From positions 26,461 through 90,460 of the forward strand of contig DF237332.1 of assembly GCA_000708835.1 (NCBI GenBank): DNA of 64,000 nt, written 5' to 3'. How positions within the stretch are numbered: position 1 is the stretch's first letter; every line of letters starts with the position of its first letter. Both the position numbers and the translations under genes were made by a program. Under the pieces are notes generated by a model. That model worked only from the letters and a program-made list of their open reading frames with translations, was not told the DNA's origin and searched no databases. Of the stretch, positions 23,162-35,881 are shown in pieces. Source of the stretch: Klebsormidium nitens (taxonomy: Eukaryota > Streptophyta > Klebsormidiophyceae > Klebsormidiales > Klebsormidiaceae).

Positions 23162-24977
23162 AATTGGTTTCAGTACCATATACTACTAGTAATGCTGCAC
23201 AATTCGAGCATGTCTGAATCCGACTTGGAGTCGATGCTGGATTCGTCCAGAGCGTGACATAGGACAAAACGTTAGGTGACGCTACGATATGACGATACTA
23301 GTGATGTTGGTATCACATGAGAGAAGCAGATCCCACTCAAATGTACTCTCCTTTTGTCTGCTAATTTCAGTCTCTCCTGCTTTGTTGCAGAATGTGCCCA
23401 AGCCTTACCCTGAAACGTTTTACAGCTGTAAATAGGACCTTGGCGCCGCTATGCATGCACAGGGGATCACTTGAGTACGCAACCATCAAAAGTGCGCAAA
23501 AGTACGCGAAAGTACGCAAAAGTGCGCAAAATGACGCAACCATCAGTATACGCAAAAGTACGCAACCATCACCAACGCGTCGGCAATCGGTGCCGTGATG
23601 GTTGCGTACTTTTCAAATCCGGCCGGCCGCGGCCGCGGGCCGTACGAGGGTTTGGCTGGGGTTTAGATTGCTACAACTTAAGCCGCGGAAACCAGATTGG
23701 GGCCGTTCATTTTCGGCATTTCAAGCGGACGGTTAAGTCCAAATGCTGCTCGCCACGTATCGGACGGACTACATTGACGGTGGGGCCTGAACACACTGAC
23801 TGAGTGACACAACTGGATGAGGTCACATGATTCGCATTGTCCAGTCGAGAACTTGCTGGTCGATGACGGTCCTCTGCAGCCAAGCAGCACCGGTACCCTG
23901 CGCACGCTGTTCCGCTACGTGCGCGCCATCTCGTCACTGCATCTTTCTTATAACATAGGATCATCACAGTAAGCACAGAATCATGCCTCGTGTATCATTT
24001 AATAGCTGCACTAAGAAGCCAGATCACGGACCACTGCACTTGCCAATTCGGCGTGCAATGGACCAATTGCGACATAGAAATACTATAAACTTAGATTCTG
24101 CCCTTATGAATCTCTGCTAGGAACGTGGCTCGAATTCTAATACGAAAGGTCCGTCAGTACTTGAAGACAAGAGATGGAGTCATTATGGTATATCATGAAA
24201 AAGCTGTACCATGGCCATGCAGTCATCGAGGAACTTGACAAAGGTAGTGCATCTCTGTTGTTCAGATTTCTTCTGTCACAAAATCTGGATATTTCCGCAA
24301 CCGGTCAGAGGGGGGAAAATGATCTTTTGTGGTTCGAAAGCAGTACGGCTTCTTGATCAGAACTATCGCTTTTTTGCTGCTGCTCAACCCACAGTTGGAA
24401 ATGTAGCCGTGTTTCTGATTCTGGGATGCAGTTATACTTACCTCGTCCTATATTTCTGCGTATCCTAGTTGATCTCGGTTCATTTGTCACCTATTTGCAT
24501 ATCGGTAGGCTCTGCCTGAAATCTTTTGAGTGCCCGGCAACTTGACTCTTTGCGCCATGATGGTATATCCAGTGTATCCACCCAACAAAGGCAGCGGTAG
24601 CCAGGGTCTAGGTTCTAGGTCCTAGCCTTTGCAAAAGTGAACTGCGTACTCGCCATCTTTGTGGCATCTCTAGTTCTGTCTGAAAAGTGCGAGCCGATAC
24701 TATATTTTTGTAGCCCATTTGCTTCTCTATCCAAGGGAAGTGAAAGCGCGTGCGGGTCAATTATCTCGTCAATGTCAAGTCCACTACTGAACAGCGCCAG
24801 TCGTCCTTAAAGTGCTTGTGGGGCTGCTACTTCGCAACCCTCTCGCAATCTGTCAACGTGCGCCCGCCCACAATTCGTGAGCCCTGACGCGCTGGTGAAC
24901 CAATCATTACTCATAACATTAGCTTACTAAGTAGCAAACGCAGTTCATTCGCATCTCTCCAACTCGACAGAGCTTCT
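23162..24977. other. Intergenic region with a repeat cluster
   Basis: No gene is recognised. The conspicuous content is the direct/inverted repeat cluster at 23475-23613, followed by a GC-rich run at 23619-23640. The remainder is AT-rich with only short open frames. It includes the 3' flank of the seven-TM gene on the minus strand. Confidence 0.5.
23475..23613. repeat. Direct-repeat array ending in a 19-bp perfect inverted repeat
   Basis: The word ACGCAACCATCA occurs three times in direct orientation (about 23477, 23534 and 23560). Between the copies lie decamers of the type AAAGTACGCA or AAAGTGCGCA. The last direct copy, AAAAGTACGCAACCATCAC (23554-23572), is followed after 22 bases by its exact reverse complement at 23595-23613. 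This can form a 19-bp stem. The layout resembles the end of a small inverted-repeat element. Confidence 0.8.
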
Positions 24978-27900
24978 TCAAACCACGTCCTCCGGTGAAA
25001 AGCTCTTCTTCTCTCCGCAACCCGTCTCCTGTCCGCCGCTTCCGTTCGACGAATCAACCCGATCCGGCAGCCCGGTGATCGTCCCCCAACCCCGACCTTC
25101 CGTGCTTTCCTTGCCCGGTACCTCCCTACCGGTCCCTCCTTGGCTCGTACCTGTCTCTTCTTCGCCCCGGTGGGCCGCAATGGCGGCCCGTAACCTCGTC
25201 AGCCGATCCACCAGCTCTGCACTCCTCTGACCGTCCGATCTTCCAGCGACGCTCTCCTGGCCGTCAGTTTCGTCCCGCCCAGTCGGACCTTCTTCCGCAG
25301 GCCTTCCGCTCGCAAAGTACCCGTTGGCGCTCCCTCCGGGGGGGCTCAACGGCAGCTCAATCTGCCCCCCCGTTTCGGACGCGTCGCTGGTGGTCCGCTC
25401 CAAGAGCGCACTAACCAGCGTCGGGCTCTGCGGCTGCCCCTCTGAATCCGCCACCCCCCGGGGGCTCCTCCCGGGCGCTCTTCCCGCGCCACGTGTCAGT
25501 CGCGACACGAACGAACTCAACTTCCCCGGGAAGCCTTGCCGCGGCCGAGATCGCGGCTCAGGGCTCCGTTCCGCGGTGGTGGTTGCGCCGGCGGAAGAGG
25601 GGAGAGGGCTCGCGCGGAAGCTAGAGGGGGGAGGGTTTAGCAGGGGGTTTGGGGTCGACGCGCCTTCGGTTGGCGCGGCCGCAGTCAGGGCAGCAATCTC
25701 GTCGGAGGAGCGCGCTTGGAAGGAGCTCAGCAGAGCCTGCAAGGAAAACGAAGTTCCTACTTACGTTAGGCTACGGCATGATAAAGAACCAATCGCGAAT
25801 GTCTTACTGGCGAATGTGCAACCTTTGCACGAAGCACAGCTTTCCCGTCATGCTCCGATGCAATCCTCTCAAGATCTGTCGTTGCGTCATTTGTTATGCG
25901 GAAGCCAATCTGATCCGATCAAAGCATCAAACCTCCCAAGCGCGTGCTTTCGGCACGAGACTAAAGACGCCTCTGAAACGCTTAAATCATCCATGAAAGA
26001 AACCTCTTGTCTACAAGCTTACCTGGCTCGCAACAGCGCTGCCAGGCTCGTCCAGATTCGCCGAACTCCCCGCGTTGACAGAAACCTCCGCATTCACACC
26101 GTCCGCATTCACACTCGAGCTGCCCGCGTCCGCGGCGGCGCCGTCCGGCAGCGATACGGACGCGACCGCGACGTTGCGGACGAGCTTGCCGTCCGCGTCG
26201 AGTTCCGGCGGATTCTCGATGATGACGAAGCCGGGCGGAATGCTGCCGTCGGAGTAGAGCGGGATGTTGTGCACCTGCTCCGAAAGCGCGCGCGCAGTTA
26301 GAGGCAAAGATCGAAAGATCCACTCCAGTACCAAGGAACATCAGGGACGTATCCTGGAGCCGCTCTTTGCGAATAGTAGTCATGTCTATCTGAGTGCCAT
26401 GTCGAGACGAGTCTACTGCATGGGTCGTTTGCTTTGATGGCCTTTCAGAAAGCACCAATCCCAACAGCAACGAGTTGCGACGTAAAGCTTTCTCTCTTTA
26501 CGACCGCACAGACAACCGAGATTTATCGCCAGTTTTGTTCGACATTGTCGATCGGCCGTCTTTGTATTCATGCTGGACGGCTTCTTGCTCTGTGCTGTCA
26601 AACCTGCAAAGCAAAAATCACAGGCGAAGAAAAGCAGAACGTGGCACTTTGCAGGCGCGCGCGCTCACCTGCGGTGGCGCGCGCGAGCCTGGCCCGTTCC
26701 TCTGGAGCCCGTAAAGGCCGGCCGCGAGCGGGTGCTCGCCGCGCTCGAGGCTCGGCGGCTCGTGCGCGTTGAAGATGTTGGGCCGTTGGAAGCGGAGCAG
26801 GAAACTGCGCGGCAAAGAGGTTCGGCTTTACACACGAAAGCGAGATTTAACTACCAATTGCAGAGTCATCTGAGTGCTCATATTTCAGAAACCGGCACAC
26901 TCAGCATGTATGCACGGTTTTGTTTGCTGCCAGTCTATGGTTTTTAGTGTCTGTCATGAAGGTGTGGAGCTTAATACGGTTCAAAAGCGTTCATTGGATC
27001 CATGGAGCGTGAGTTGGCGCCAATACTCCTGATGAAGATCCTTCTAGTTTGATCCGCAGGGAGCACATCAAGATACTCTGAGGAGAGCAGATGTTGAACG
27101 AGTGTACCAAGATTGGAAATCTCGAAATATATTTTGCTTTCGCTCCCTGCCCTCCTGATGAAGGGAGCAAGCGGCTTCGAAGTAACTCGGCGCAATGTCT
27201 CCAGCGTTTTCAAGCGTTTTGAGGTACATCTGCGACATTCCTTGAAAGGGCAGGAAATGTCGTTAAAACATCAAGAGGCATGGGAAAAGTCTCGTCAACT
27301 GAATCAACATAAGTGAACCGCCAAACACAGCAGGCTTATTGTTAAGCTTCATCATCCCGTACTGTTTGGTGCTCGCACGTCGCCTCACCTGAGCGCAAAG
27401 CAGAAGCCGTACTCGATCGCCTCCGCGGCCATGATGCGGCTCCAGGGATCGCGCTCGTCCAAAATGCTGGACAGCATCTCCAGCTGCGAACACAGATATT
27501 CGAACAAATTCAGGTGATAAGTCGTGACCCACGTGCTACCATTCAAGGAAAGCGAAAGTCGCCTGACCGGGGTTCTAGAGCATCTTTTGTCGAGCGTCTT
27601 GTTTGGAGCATCTTGTGTCGACATGGTCTTTCGAGCGCGAAAGATAGACCGGAAGCGCGGCCTAGTTGTACGATTCGAGGTACAAGCGGATACCAACAAT
27701 GTCTCATATATAGTCGGCTCTAAAGTCCAAGTCAGAATGCAAGACGACGCTTTCCTTCATGATAAACCCGATGTAAGCCGTTTTTAAGTCAGACTGCGAC
27801 GACGCTTTCCATCTCGATAAACCCGTGTAAGCCGTTACTTCAACAGCCGTCTCTAACTTTTACGGAAGCTAAAACTGGTAAATCTCTCCCTAACCTATTC

Positions 27901-30900
27901 CTCAAACTCCCCTCACCATTATCTTGGAGCAGACGTAGGCGAAGAAGAGCAGCTGCAGCGAGCGGTACATGCGCGCCTTGGCGGCCGCGGCGCTCGCGGC
28001 CGCGTCCGCGCGGTCGGCCTGCATGAGGCGCAGCTGAAGGGAGAGCAGCCGGAAGTTGGCCGCGATGCCGCACACCACCGCCGTCAGCTCGATCATGTAC
28101 GCCGTCAGCCGGACCAGCTGCGGACGTCAGCAGTGGCAGAGGGTTAGCTTCGTGGTTTTCAGGTTCGCGGCTCATCAGAAGGCAAACTCAGAGACTTCAG
28201 GTTTTTGGGGGTTTTGAAGGAATGTGCGGATGCTCGATTTGAGGGATGAAGGATGGCACAGCCTTGCTTCGAGTGCGTCAAGCGGACCAGATGCTGCAAA
28301 AGAACTTGGTTAACCTGACGGTGTCGGTTCGTCTCTTGAAAACTCAAAACCTTATTAGTGAATCACGATAGAAGTCATACCGCGGGAGGTCACTTCGAAT
28401 CAACAGGAACAGCCAGAAAGAGCTTCTGATGTGGGTTACGACTCGATTATGAATCGACGTGGAGGCACTTACGAAGGCGACGGGCGTGGCGTACTGCTCG
28501 AACGTCAGCAGCAGGAGCACCGTCATGACCGTCGACGCCATGCCGCGCTTGTCCATGACCAGCAGCTCCGCGCGCGTGACGCACCAGCCGCGCGCGGCCA
28601 TTAGCGTGACCAGGAACACCAGCGTCTGGGTATAGGCCGGGGCGAGCAGGAAGAACTGCTGCAGCCAATTGGGGACGGTCCCTGAGAAGGAAATTGTGTC
28701 AGCGAGATTGTTGAAAGAGGAAGATGGAATCCGAGCTTTGACTGACAACTTGAGTTACACGAATTGAGATAAACTGGGAGTGTCAGTACCCAGTATGTCT
28801 GGGATACGATGGCAAGAACGAAGATGAGATCAATAAAGTATCTCGACGCCTTTCTATAAATGTTCCAAACGTCCAACTTTTGGATCTCGATACACTGGAC
28901 AAAACGGTCGGACTGATAGATTTTAATGTCCTTTATCTCTGGATTTATCTTAAACTCTCAATCAAACAAGTCGCAAAATATTTTGCGCTCTTCCGAAGAG
29001 TTCCGCCGTCCTGGCCGGCCGATAAAGGAGATTCGGATTCGAGCAACTTTTACGATGAATACCAGTCTTATGCTCCCTTGCAGACCAGCAATCCGGACTA
29101 TTCCTTCTGGTTCCATGGTCATTCCATGATTATTCGTACCCCATGAATTCATGAAGTTTGTTCGAGATTCATGCTTCACCTTGTGAAGATAGGAGCGCCC
29201 AGCGTGCGTAGCAGATGGTAACCAAAGCGAGGTGGGCGACGGGCAGGGTGATGACCCACTTGTGCAGGGGGGTGACGCGCTGCAGGAGAACAGGATAGGG
29301 CAATTTACGATCATACGTGGAGCCAACTCATATAGATCGGTTGAGACATTTTCTGGGCGGAAGACATACGCGTTCATACTTTTGTGTAGGTGGAAACGTC
29401 CAGGTGCAGATAATACTTTGAGGCGTCATTGGGAAACGGTTCAGAACTTGAAATGCTTTGTGGGTCGATTCGGTTGGTTGCGCTTTTACCTTCGTGACCG
29501 GTTTGAAGAGGAGGCAAAGCAGATTTTGAAACTTTAATCGGTGTTCCAATCCGCATAGTAAGCTCGTACAAAGGCTTCAGTAACGAAAGGAGGGGCACCT
29601 AACCAGACACCGAAAGTGGGGGCTGTGTGACTACATCAACAATTCATAAGGGCGCCAGAACTAAAAGGGGAAGGAAGAAAAGGGGTTTCGGTTGGCTCAC
29701 TTTCAAATTGGTGATGGTGTGGATGAAGAGCGAGGTAAAGAGCACCATCCACAGAATGAGCATGGCGGTGTACACCAGTTTAACCGGTTCGTACCGGGTG
29801 CCCAGCTGCTCCCCGCCCGGGTTGGTCATGATGAAGTCGACCTGCAAGAACTTGGGTTTACGTTACCATACTCGTGCAAGTCGGAAATGTTTTTAAAAAA
29901 AGTAGGTTTGTGAAAGTCGAAAGCAGCACCAACCACAACAATGGCGATCATTGGCGACCTCTATATGCAGCAGCGGAGAACCTTGTGTCAGTCAGAAGCA
30001 TCTAAAATCTGCGCCAAGCCCGCCCTTCTGGATGTTCGCTCCAGTCACTTGCAGCAGGCTTCGAGCTTAGTCTGTTCCTTTCTTGGAAAGGCTGCGGTAT
30101 CGCAGCTATCCCACCTTCTCAAGAGAATACCCCTTAAAAACCAAAGGGTTATGCGCTAACCTCTTCAAAGACCACCTTCCGGTAGTTGCAGGTGACGAGC
30201 GCGATGTGGACAACCGTCGTCTCGCTGACCATGCTCGAAAACGCCTCTGTCTCACTCGAGAGCGGCTGCAGGAAGCAGTCTGAAAAAAGGGAGAGAGCTG
30301 TCACTCAGTCGGTAACGTGAGCTCTAGTGCGTGCATAGGAATGCGCGTTTGGGATCGGCTCCCGATCGGCTTGAATCACAAAGTTGACTGGGATGAAGTA
30401 CCGGAAGAGCAGCGAAAGCGCTCTGACTGAAGTAGTGCCCGTGCCGAAGGATCTACTTTGGAGGGGCCTCAAAATGCTGATGAGACTCGAGAAGCAACCG
30501 GAAACAAAGGAGGAGCCGAAATCCTTACTACTAAATATGTCAGAAACCCGTCGAGACAATCTGGAGCGAGCGGAAAACTGCGGATAGTGGCTCCTCTCCG
30601 AGTGGAGATTCCCACTAAGTCCGAAAGCTTTTGGCAGACCATCACTTTCGACTTCGTTATGAGAAGACGACATCAAAAATGAACAGATTTTTCAGCCGCA
30701 ATCTGGAGCGCGCATGCGGGACGAACCGGCTATGCAGCACTCAGCAGGGGCTATAGCACCAAGGTAAACTTTGCTGGTTGCCAAGGACCTACACCCCCAT
30801 TTATGAGGGTCAGGAACGAGTTTCTGAGAGAGATGAGAAGGGTGAAATGGTTACCCGCTGCGAACGCGCGGCACCTAGAACCTAAACCTGACCGAAATCT

Positions 30901-32478
30901 TCTGCAGTCTTTCACAGACAGTCGTTCCAAATGGCCCGTACCCGAGCAAGCTCTTAAGAGGAACAGATACCCTACCCCACCGCTTAAGATAAGCCAGAGA
31001 AAATAGCTACACGCCTCCTCGAATCTCTATCTGCACAGGAGGAGTGACAAGCGGACTGACCAGCGGGCGCCTCGAGCGCGTGGCAGGGGAAGCGGCTGTC
31101 CAGCAGCATCTGGAGCGCGTCCGTGATGTCGGACCGCTTGCACGCCGCAAGGTAGACGCCCGCGCCGTCGAAATCCCGGACGTCTTCCAGCTCCTGCATG
31201 TCGCCCTGCGAATGACACGTGGCAGCCGATGAGTGGGTCGGGCAAAGTGGAGTCGTCGTCGCCGGGTCGAGGACTAAGATTTCTCAGGGACTTAACAACG
31301 TTTGACTGGTATTGGCAGGACCCCTTGGAGGTGATGGCGTTTGGTAAAGTTCAACAGCTTCTCTGACGATTGAGGGAGCGATGCCCAGAGATAATCCTCA
31401 TTTTCGGCAGTAGGTTTTGGGAGTCGTTCCGTTGTGGGCCATCAGATTTAAACAGGTCCGCGAAGTCCGCCTTTCAGTTGCGTCGCCATACCACGAAGAC
31501 AGGTGGCAGTCAGACCGCTCACGCCTTGCTTTCACCAGACGCGACCCTTGTTTCTAGTACGGTTTCATTCTGGTAGTTCTAAGATCTCGCAAAAGGTGGC
31601 CGCAAACGAAAGTAGGACTCTGCTGCAAAATACGAGTGGTCTTGTAAACCTGGGGCCATGTCGGCTCTCCTCTGAAGGTACTTTTCAACAGCGACTCTTC
31701 GAAAGACGCGTCGTTCGAAAGATGCGTAGTTGGCCTTGCATGTCTCTCAAACCCGGATTTCATGACCAGAATCAATCAATGCAGATCGCAGAACCCGGAT
31801 TGCTAAGTTACCAAATCGCAAGCATCAGACGGCCTTAGCTTTGCACTCCAAGCGGATCATACCACGCTCGGGTCGGACGGCCAGATCCGACGGATTGTAT
31901 AAAGAAGGGTAGCGGGAGGCATACCATAACGACAGAAACGCCGAGGAGCCCGCCTGCCTTGTAGCCAAACTCGGCGAGCTCCGCCACTGCCCCCCGCGAG
32001 TCACCGCTGGTCAACACCAACCGGTCGGAGCTGCGCAAGATAGCTTTTATGTTCAAACTCGCTCAGGCACGAATACCGACACCTGTGTTTGGACGTAATA
32101 CGTTGGCACGCGTTGGCTCTGCAAAGGAGCCCTGTCCAATGTAGCCGCGACCCTTTAAAGCCCAACGAACTCTTAAAAAGGTCTGCGGCAGAAAAGCTGA
32201 TGACAGCTGTCACTTCGTCAGCAGGTTCAACATAGGCTAACCCATCTCTCTATATTGTCAATAAAACATAGCAATGACAGCTGTCCAATCACGGCAAGCC
32301 TGAGTCCGTCAGACAAATGCACCAACAGCTGTTGAGAAATAAACGATGTTAATAGGACATCAGTTCTAGTGACTCACCCTATCAAAGCATCTACGTGGTG
32401 GCTGCACAAAGAGAGAGCCAGCAGGCATAGCCAGCCCCACAGGCGAGTCGCTGCCGCTGGCCGCCCCACCCATGCCAT
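24978..32478 (-). CDS. Lung-7TM/GOST-type receptor-like membrane protein with long C-tail
   Basis: Twelve exons join in phase: 32478-32378, 32030-31925, 31205-31061, 30279-30161, 29841-29701, 29279-29180, 28681-28473, 28117-27917, 27483-27389, 26804-26669, 26274-26023 and 25736-24978, giving about 787 residues. Exon 1 is a signal peptide (RLWGWLCLLALSLC core). Exons 2-4 give a lumenal domain of about 130 residues with FGYKAGGLLGVSV and paired cysteines, as in the GOST family. Exons 5-10 give seven hydrophobic segments at about 175-198, 212-230, 244-266, 283-302, 308-328, 355-373 and 391-411. The order, NPGGEQ before TM1, and FLLRFQRPNIF after TM7 match lung seven-TM (GPR107/108-like) proteins. 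The 375-residue tail is Ser/Gly/Pro-rich and ends KKSFSPEDVV; family members are usually near 440 residues. The plant relatives act in the Golgi or endosomes or are candidate GPCRs. I am sure of the topology and less sure of the family. Confidence 0.82.
27731..27840. repeat. 57-bp tandem duplication in an intron of the 7TM gene
   Basis: Two adjacent copies begin GTCAGAATGC (27731) and GTCAGACTGC (27788). They share ACGACGCTTTCC, ATAAACCCG and TGTAAGCCGTT with about 10 percent differences. They lie in the intron between exons 8 and 9. Unlike the exon-edge copies elsewhere in this window, they do not derive from a visible exon. Confidence 0.8.
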
Positions 32479-34470
32479 GTGGGCTGTTTGTTCTTGACAG
32501 CTGTACCGCCTGCGGAGAGTCAAGGATGAAGGGATCTCGATGTCTGACACGCAACAATCACAGTGATGAATGGTTGTCATTGCTTGATGGGTCATTTCAT
32601 CGACACGCCAAGTAACATCATCCTGGTGAGTGCCGTGGTAGATCTAAAGTGTCAGCAATGATGCGGCACCAAAGTCTCCCTCTGATGAAGTTGAGCTTCA
32701 ATCCGAAAAAATGGTGAACAGGACGGCTATCGTTGCATGCAGCCTTTTGAAGCAAACAGGTGCCCACATGAGCCATTTTTAAGTGCACCTAGAGATCAGA
32801 ACGATGGAGCCAGCATTGCGCCCATCCGTCCAGCTGTCAAACTACTTCAACCTACTGACTTTCACAGCGACCCCTCGACATATCCTCTCCTCACCACCAC
32901 CACCCCACTGGCGCCCTGACAGCTGTAACCACACAGGGCACTTCTTGTAATGACCACCACGGGCAGTTCCTTCGTGAGGAAGCTACTCCCAAACTTGAAA
33001 CCTCGTTAATACCAGGAGACAGGCTGCATGGACTTTGTTTGATATCACCACCCGCTGACGTTCTTCCCACTTCTGTTACAGTGCGGCGCTGATAGTATTT
33101 GCGTGGGTACCTCTTCAAGAGAACAAAAGCGCTCTGAGACGATTGCTCTGGTCTCTTCTTAGGAGGCCATTAGATCAAGGTCGTCACTTACGAGTGGAAA
33201 CTTCCAGACACTCCCAACTGCCTCCGGTCTCTTTGCTTGCAAAGGTGCAGATTGATCGGGCCCCTTGCTTAACACATTCGGCTTCTTCTCTCACAAAACT
33301 CTGTTGCAAAATCAGGGACCTTTGAAGCTCAATAGATTTGCTCCTCCTGTCTGCACAAGTGTGGGCACTGGTCACGCTAGCCAGCACGCCCTCTAATGCC
33401 GAAAGCAAATTTTTGTGGCAATGCTGACCTCAACAAATGTTTGTTCGCATTGGCCTCAACAGATTGCCCTGCCACCTCCGAGCGGTAGCCTGTGCTGTCG
33501 ATGCGGTGCCTTTTACGTCAGCAGACTCGCTTGTGCTGCCCTGCTTGTGATCAGCGCACTTACGGTCCCACTGATCAATGCAGGCCTTTGCTGCCCATCA
33601 ATCTGCTCTCCATGCACAGTTTGACAGTTAAAGTCGGCATTGCGTGCCTGCCATGACAATGCGGCGCTCTCATCCGTGCGTTGTTCAGCGACACACGTAA
33701 TCACCAGAATCCTTACCACTTACGACAGATCAGAGGTGAGAGAGGGCGTCGATGTAGCTGCATTTTGTCATATCTTGCATGCTAAGCTTCACTGTTGATC
33801 ACCCGGTCTCGCTGACGGCGCGCAGACACTACGGCATTGTCTGGATGCTGTGACAGACTCAGATGCACACTTTTTATCCAGGTTCGACAAAAGACAAGGT
33901 GCTCCTAGGTTTGTCACGGTCAAGTCTTTAGCTTGAAATATGACATTGAAGTACGCACTGCTTACTGACTGACTTTCGTACCGACGTCTCCCTGACCCCT
34001 CAACGATTTCATCGTGCGCATGCATGTACCGTACTTGACGTATAAAAGGTACCCAAAGCACGTACAGTCGCGATGTGCCCCCAATAAATTGAAATAACCG
34101 TCTATTGAATCTGTACTAGCCCTCAGAATATCGTGACTCGTTTGACGCCGTCGATTGATTTTCGATTTTTTGTTGTCGCGCGCGCACTTGTTTCAGTGCT
34201 TGGCCCGAGCGGCGGCCCGCGTAGGCCGACACGCGCGGACGCGCAACTGGGGCTGGTACCTAGGTAACCCGGTTTTGATTTTGAGATTTGCAACCTGATC
34301 GACATCATGCAGTGTTGCTTTCCCGCACGATCCGGCTGCCAGTCTGATGTCAACAGTACCTGGAATAAATATGGTTTTACTAAGACCCAATACTAATAGA
34401 CTGGGTTATGTATTAGGCCCCTCTGCTGCATGAGCATTCAGATCCATTCACCAATTTCGTGGCATTCACC
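32479..34470. other. Intergenic region between divergent genes
   Basis: The region separates the 7TM gene (-) from the plastid two-TM gene (+) and should hold both promoters. Open frames at 33143-33719 and 33789-34390 are short and featureless. I see no RNA gene or repeat of note. Confidence 0.5.
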
Positions 34471-35881
34471 ATGGCTGCGGCTCAAGCGGTCCTGGCAGCT
34501 CCCTGGAGCTCGCAAGCAGCACCAGCTGCCAGGCGCAAGGTCCCTTTCTCTGCTGCAGAAGCGTCTTGCGCTGGCTGCGGCTGCCCTTCCAAACTTTCTC
34601 CATCGTTTAAGAAGCGCATCCGTAACCCTCTCCACACCACATTTGCTCATGCGCAGCATTCGTTCTCGAAGCCTTCTCAGTCTAGAAGGTCTTGCATAGT
34701 CCGAGCAGTTGAGAAAGAGGAGAATGTGCCGACCTGGGCAAAGCCTGGGTCGGAAGAGGTGCCCCCTTGGGCCAAGGAGGACTCGTCAGGGTACCAGAAG
34801 GAGGGGCCTAAGGACCTTCCATTTGGACTGTACCTATTGTTCTCGGTCTTTACCGCAATTGCGGCGGTGAGCTGGACCCACATTTGAAGCCACATTGTTG
34901 CAATTGGCTGTTTCATGCACTCCGAGTCTGAGTCCGCTTTTGCAGCGGACACGGCTTCAAAGTAAACACTGAGGAGAATGTGGGAAGGAAGAAAGGGTCA
35001 TGATTCGCCGCAAAGATGTGCTGTCATGAGCAGTCAAGTACGTAACGAGCGGCACATGGGAAGCGGCCTCCGTTTGCTTAGCACTATCTGGCACAACTGG
35101 ACTATAAGTTAGTGAAACGTTCCAAAGGGCTCAGCACTGATGGCTGTGTCCAGGACGCCCTTTGCATGCATTGGGAAGTGAAGAGATCTTCCTATTTGTA
35201 ACGTGCCTTTATGGTTCGGCTCTTTCGTATCCAATTGTCAGCACCAGTAGTCAAAATCAGCACTGAAAGGCCCTCCATATGAGATGTCAGGCCGGTGCGG
35301 GTCTTTTTTATGAAAGAAGCACTGGCCCCGGAAGTTTCCTGCTGGCATCGGTTTGACCCGACACGCTTCCCTCTCACTGCCCTGACTTTATCCCCTTTTT
35401 TTTTGACAACACGCGTTGCTCTTTGCAGGTCGGATCGATCTACGAGTTTGCAAACAAGAACCCCATATTTGGAGTGATCCAACCAGACAGCGGTCTGTAT
35501 GTCCCAATCTTGGGATTCTTCGTCCTTTCGGGATTCCCAACTGCGGTGAGTCTTTCTCAAACATGCGCTGTCGTGGAAGCGCCTCACAAAAATATTGCAC
35601 GTCAATACTTTTGCAATGACGTTGTCAGTCTAAGAAACACAAACAGGTCTCCCCTTATCTGCATGACCACTTGCTTGAAGTTTCACTTTAATTGTCCGGG
35701 CGGCCGCCACCGCGCGCTTCAATCCAGGGTAAGATTGCTCAGGCTGCACCGATCTTGGCTTTGCTGCTTTAAACTTGAAATGTATCACGTGCAGGGCTTC
35801 TTGTTGTACAAAGCAATCTCAACGGCGAACAAGCTGGCGGAAGCGATGGACAAAGAGGACGGAGTCAACAAGGATTACTAG
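34471..35881 (+). CDS. Plastid-targeted two-TM membrane protein
   Basis: Three exons join in phase: 34471-34866, 35429-35545 and 35795-35881, giving 199 residues. The start ATG (ACCATGGCTGCG) opens an Ala/Ser/Arg-rich, acid-poor stretch of about 80 residues typical of a chloroplast transit peptide, ending near SRRSCIVRAVEKEE. Then come a repeated W-A-K motif (VPTWAKPGSEE, VPPWAKED), a first TM (LPFGLYLLFSVFTAIAAV), a loop with FANKNPIFGVIQPDS, a second TM (LYVPILGFFVLSGFPTAGFLLY) and a charged C-terminus. I recall similar uncharacterised plastid proteins in land plants but cannot name the gene. A thylakoid or inner-envelope location is inferred from the transit peptide and two TMs. Confidence 0.85.

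Noticed and set aside
23475..23613. CRISPR-like array
   Set aside because: Spacing is irregular, units are 10-14 bp, spacers are not unique, and the surrounding genome is eukaryotic.
23619..23640. Cloning-vector contamination suggested by adjacent FseI and NotI sites
   Set aside because: Flanking sequence is ordinary genomic and similar GC-rich NotI-like blocks occur upstream of the F-box genes.
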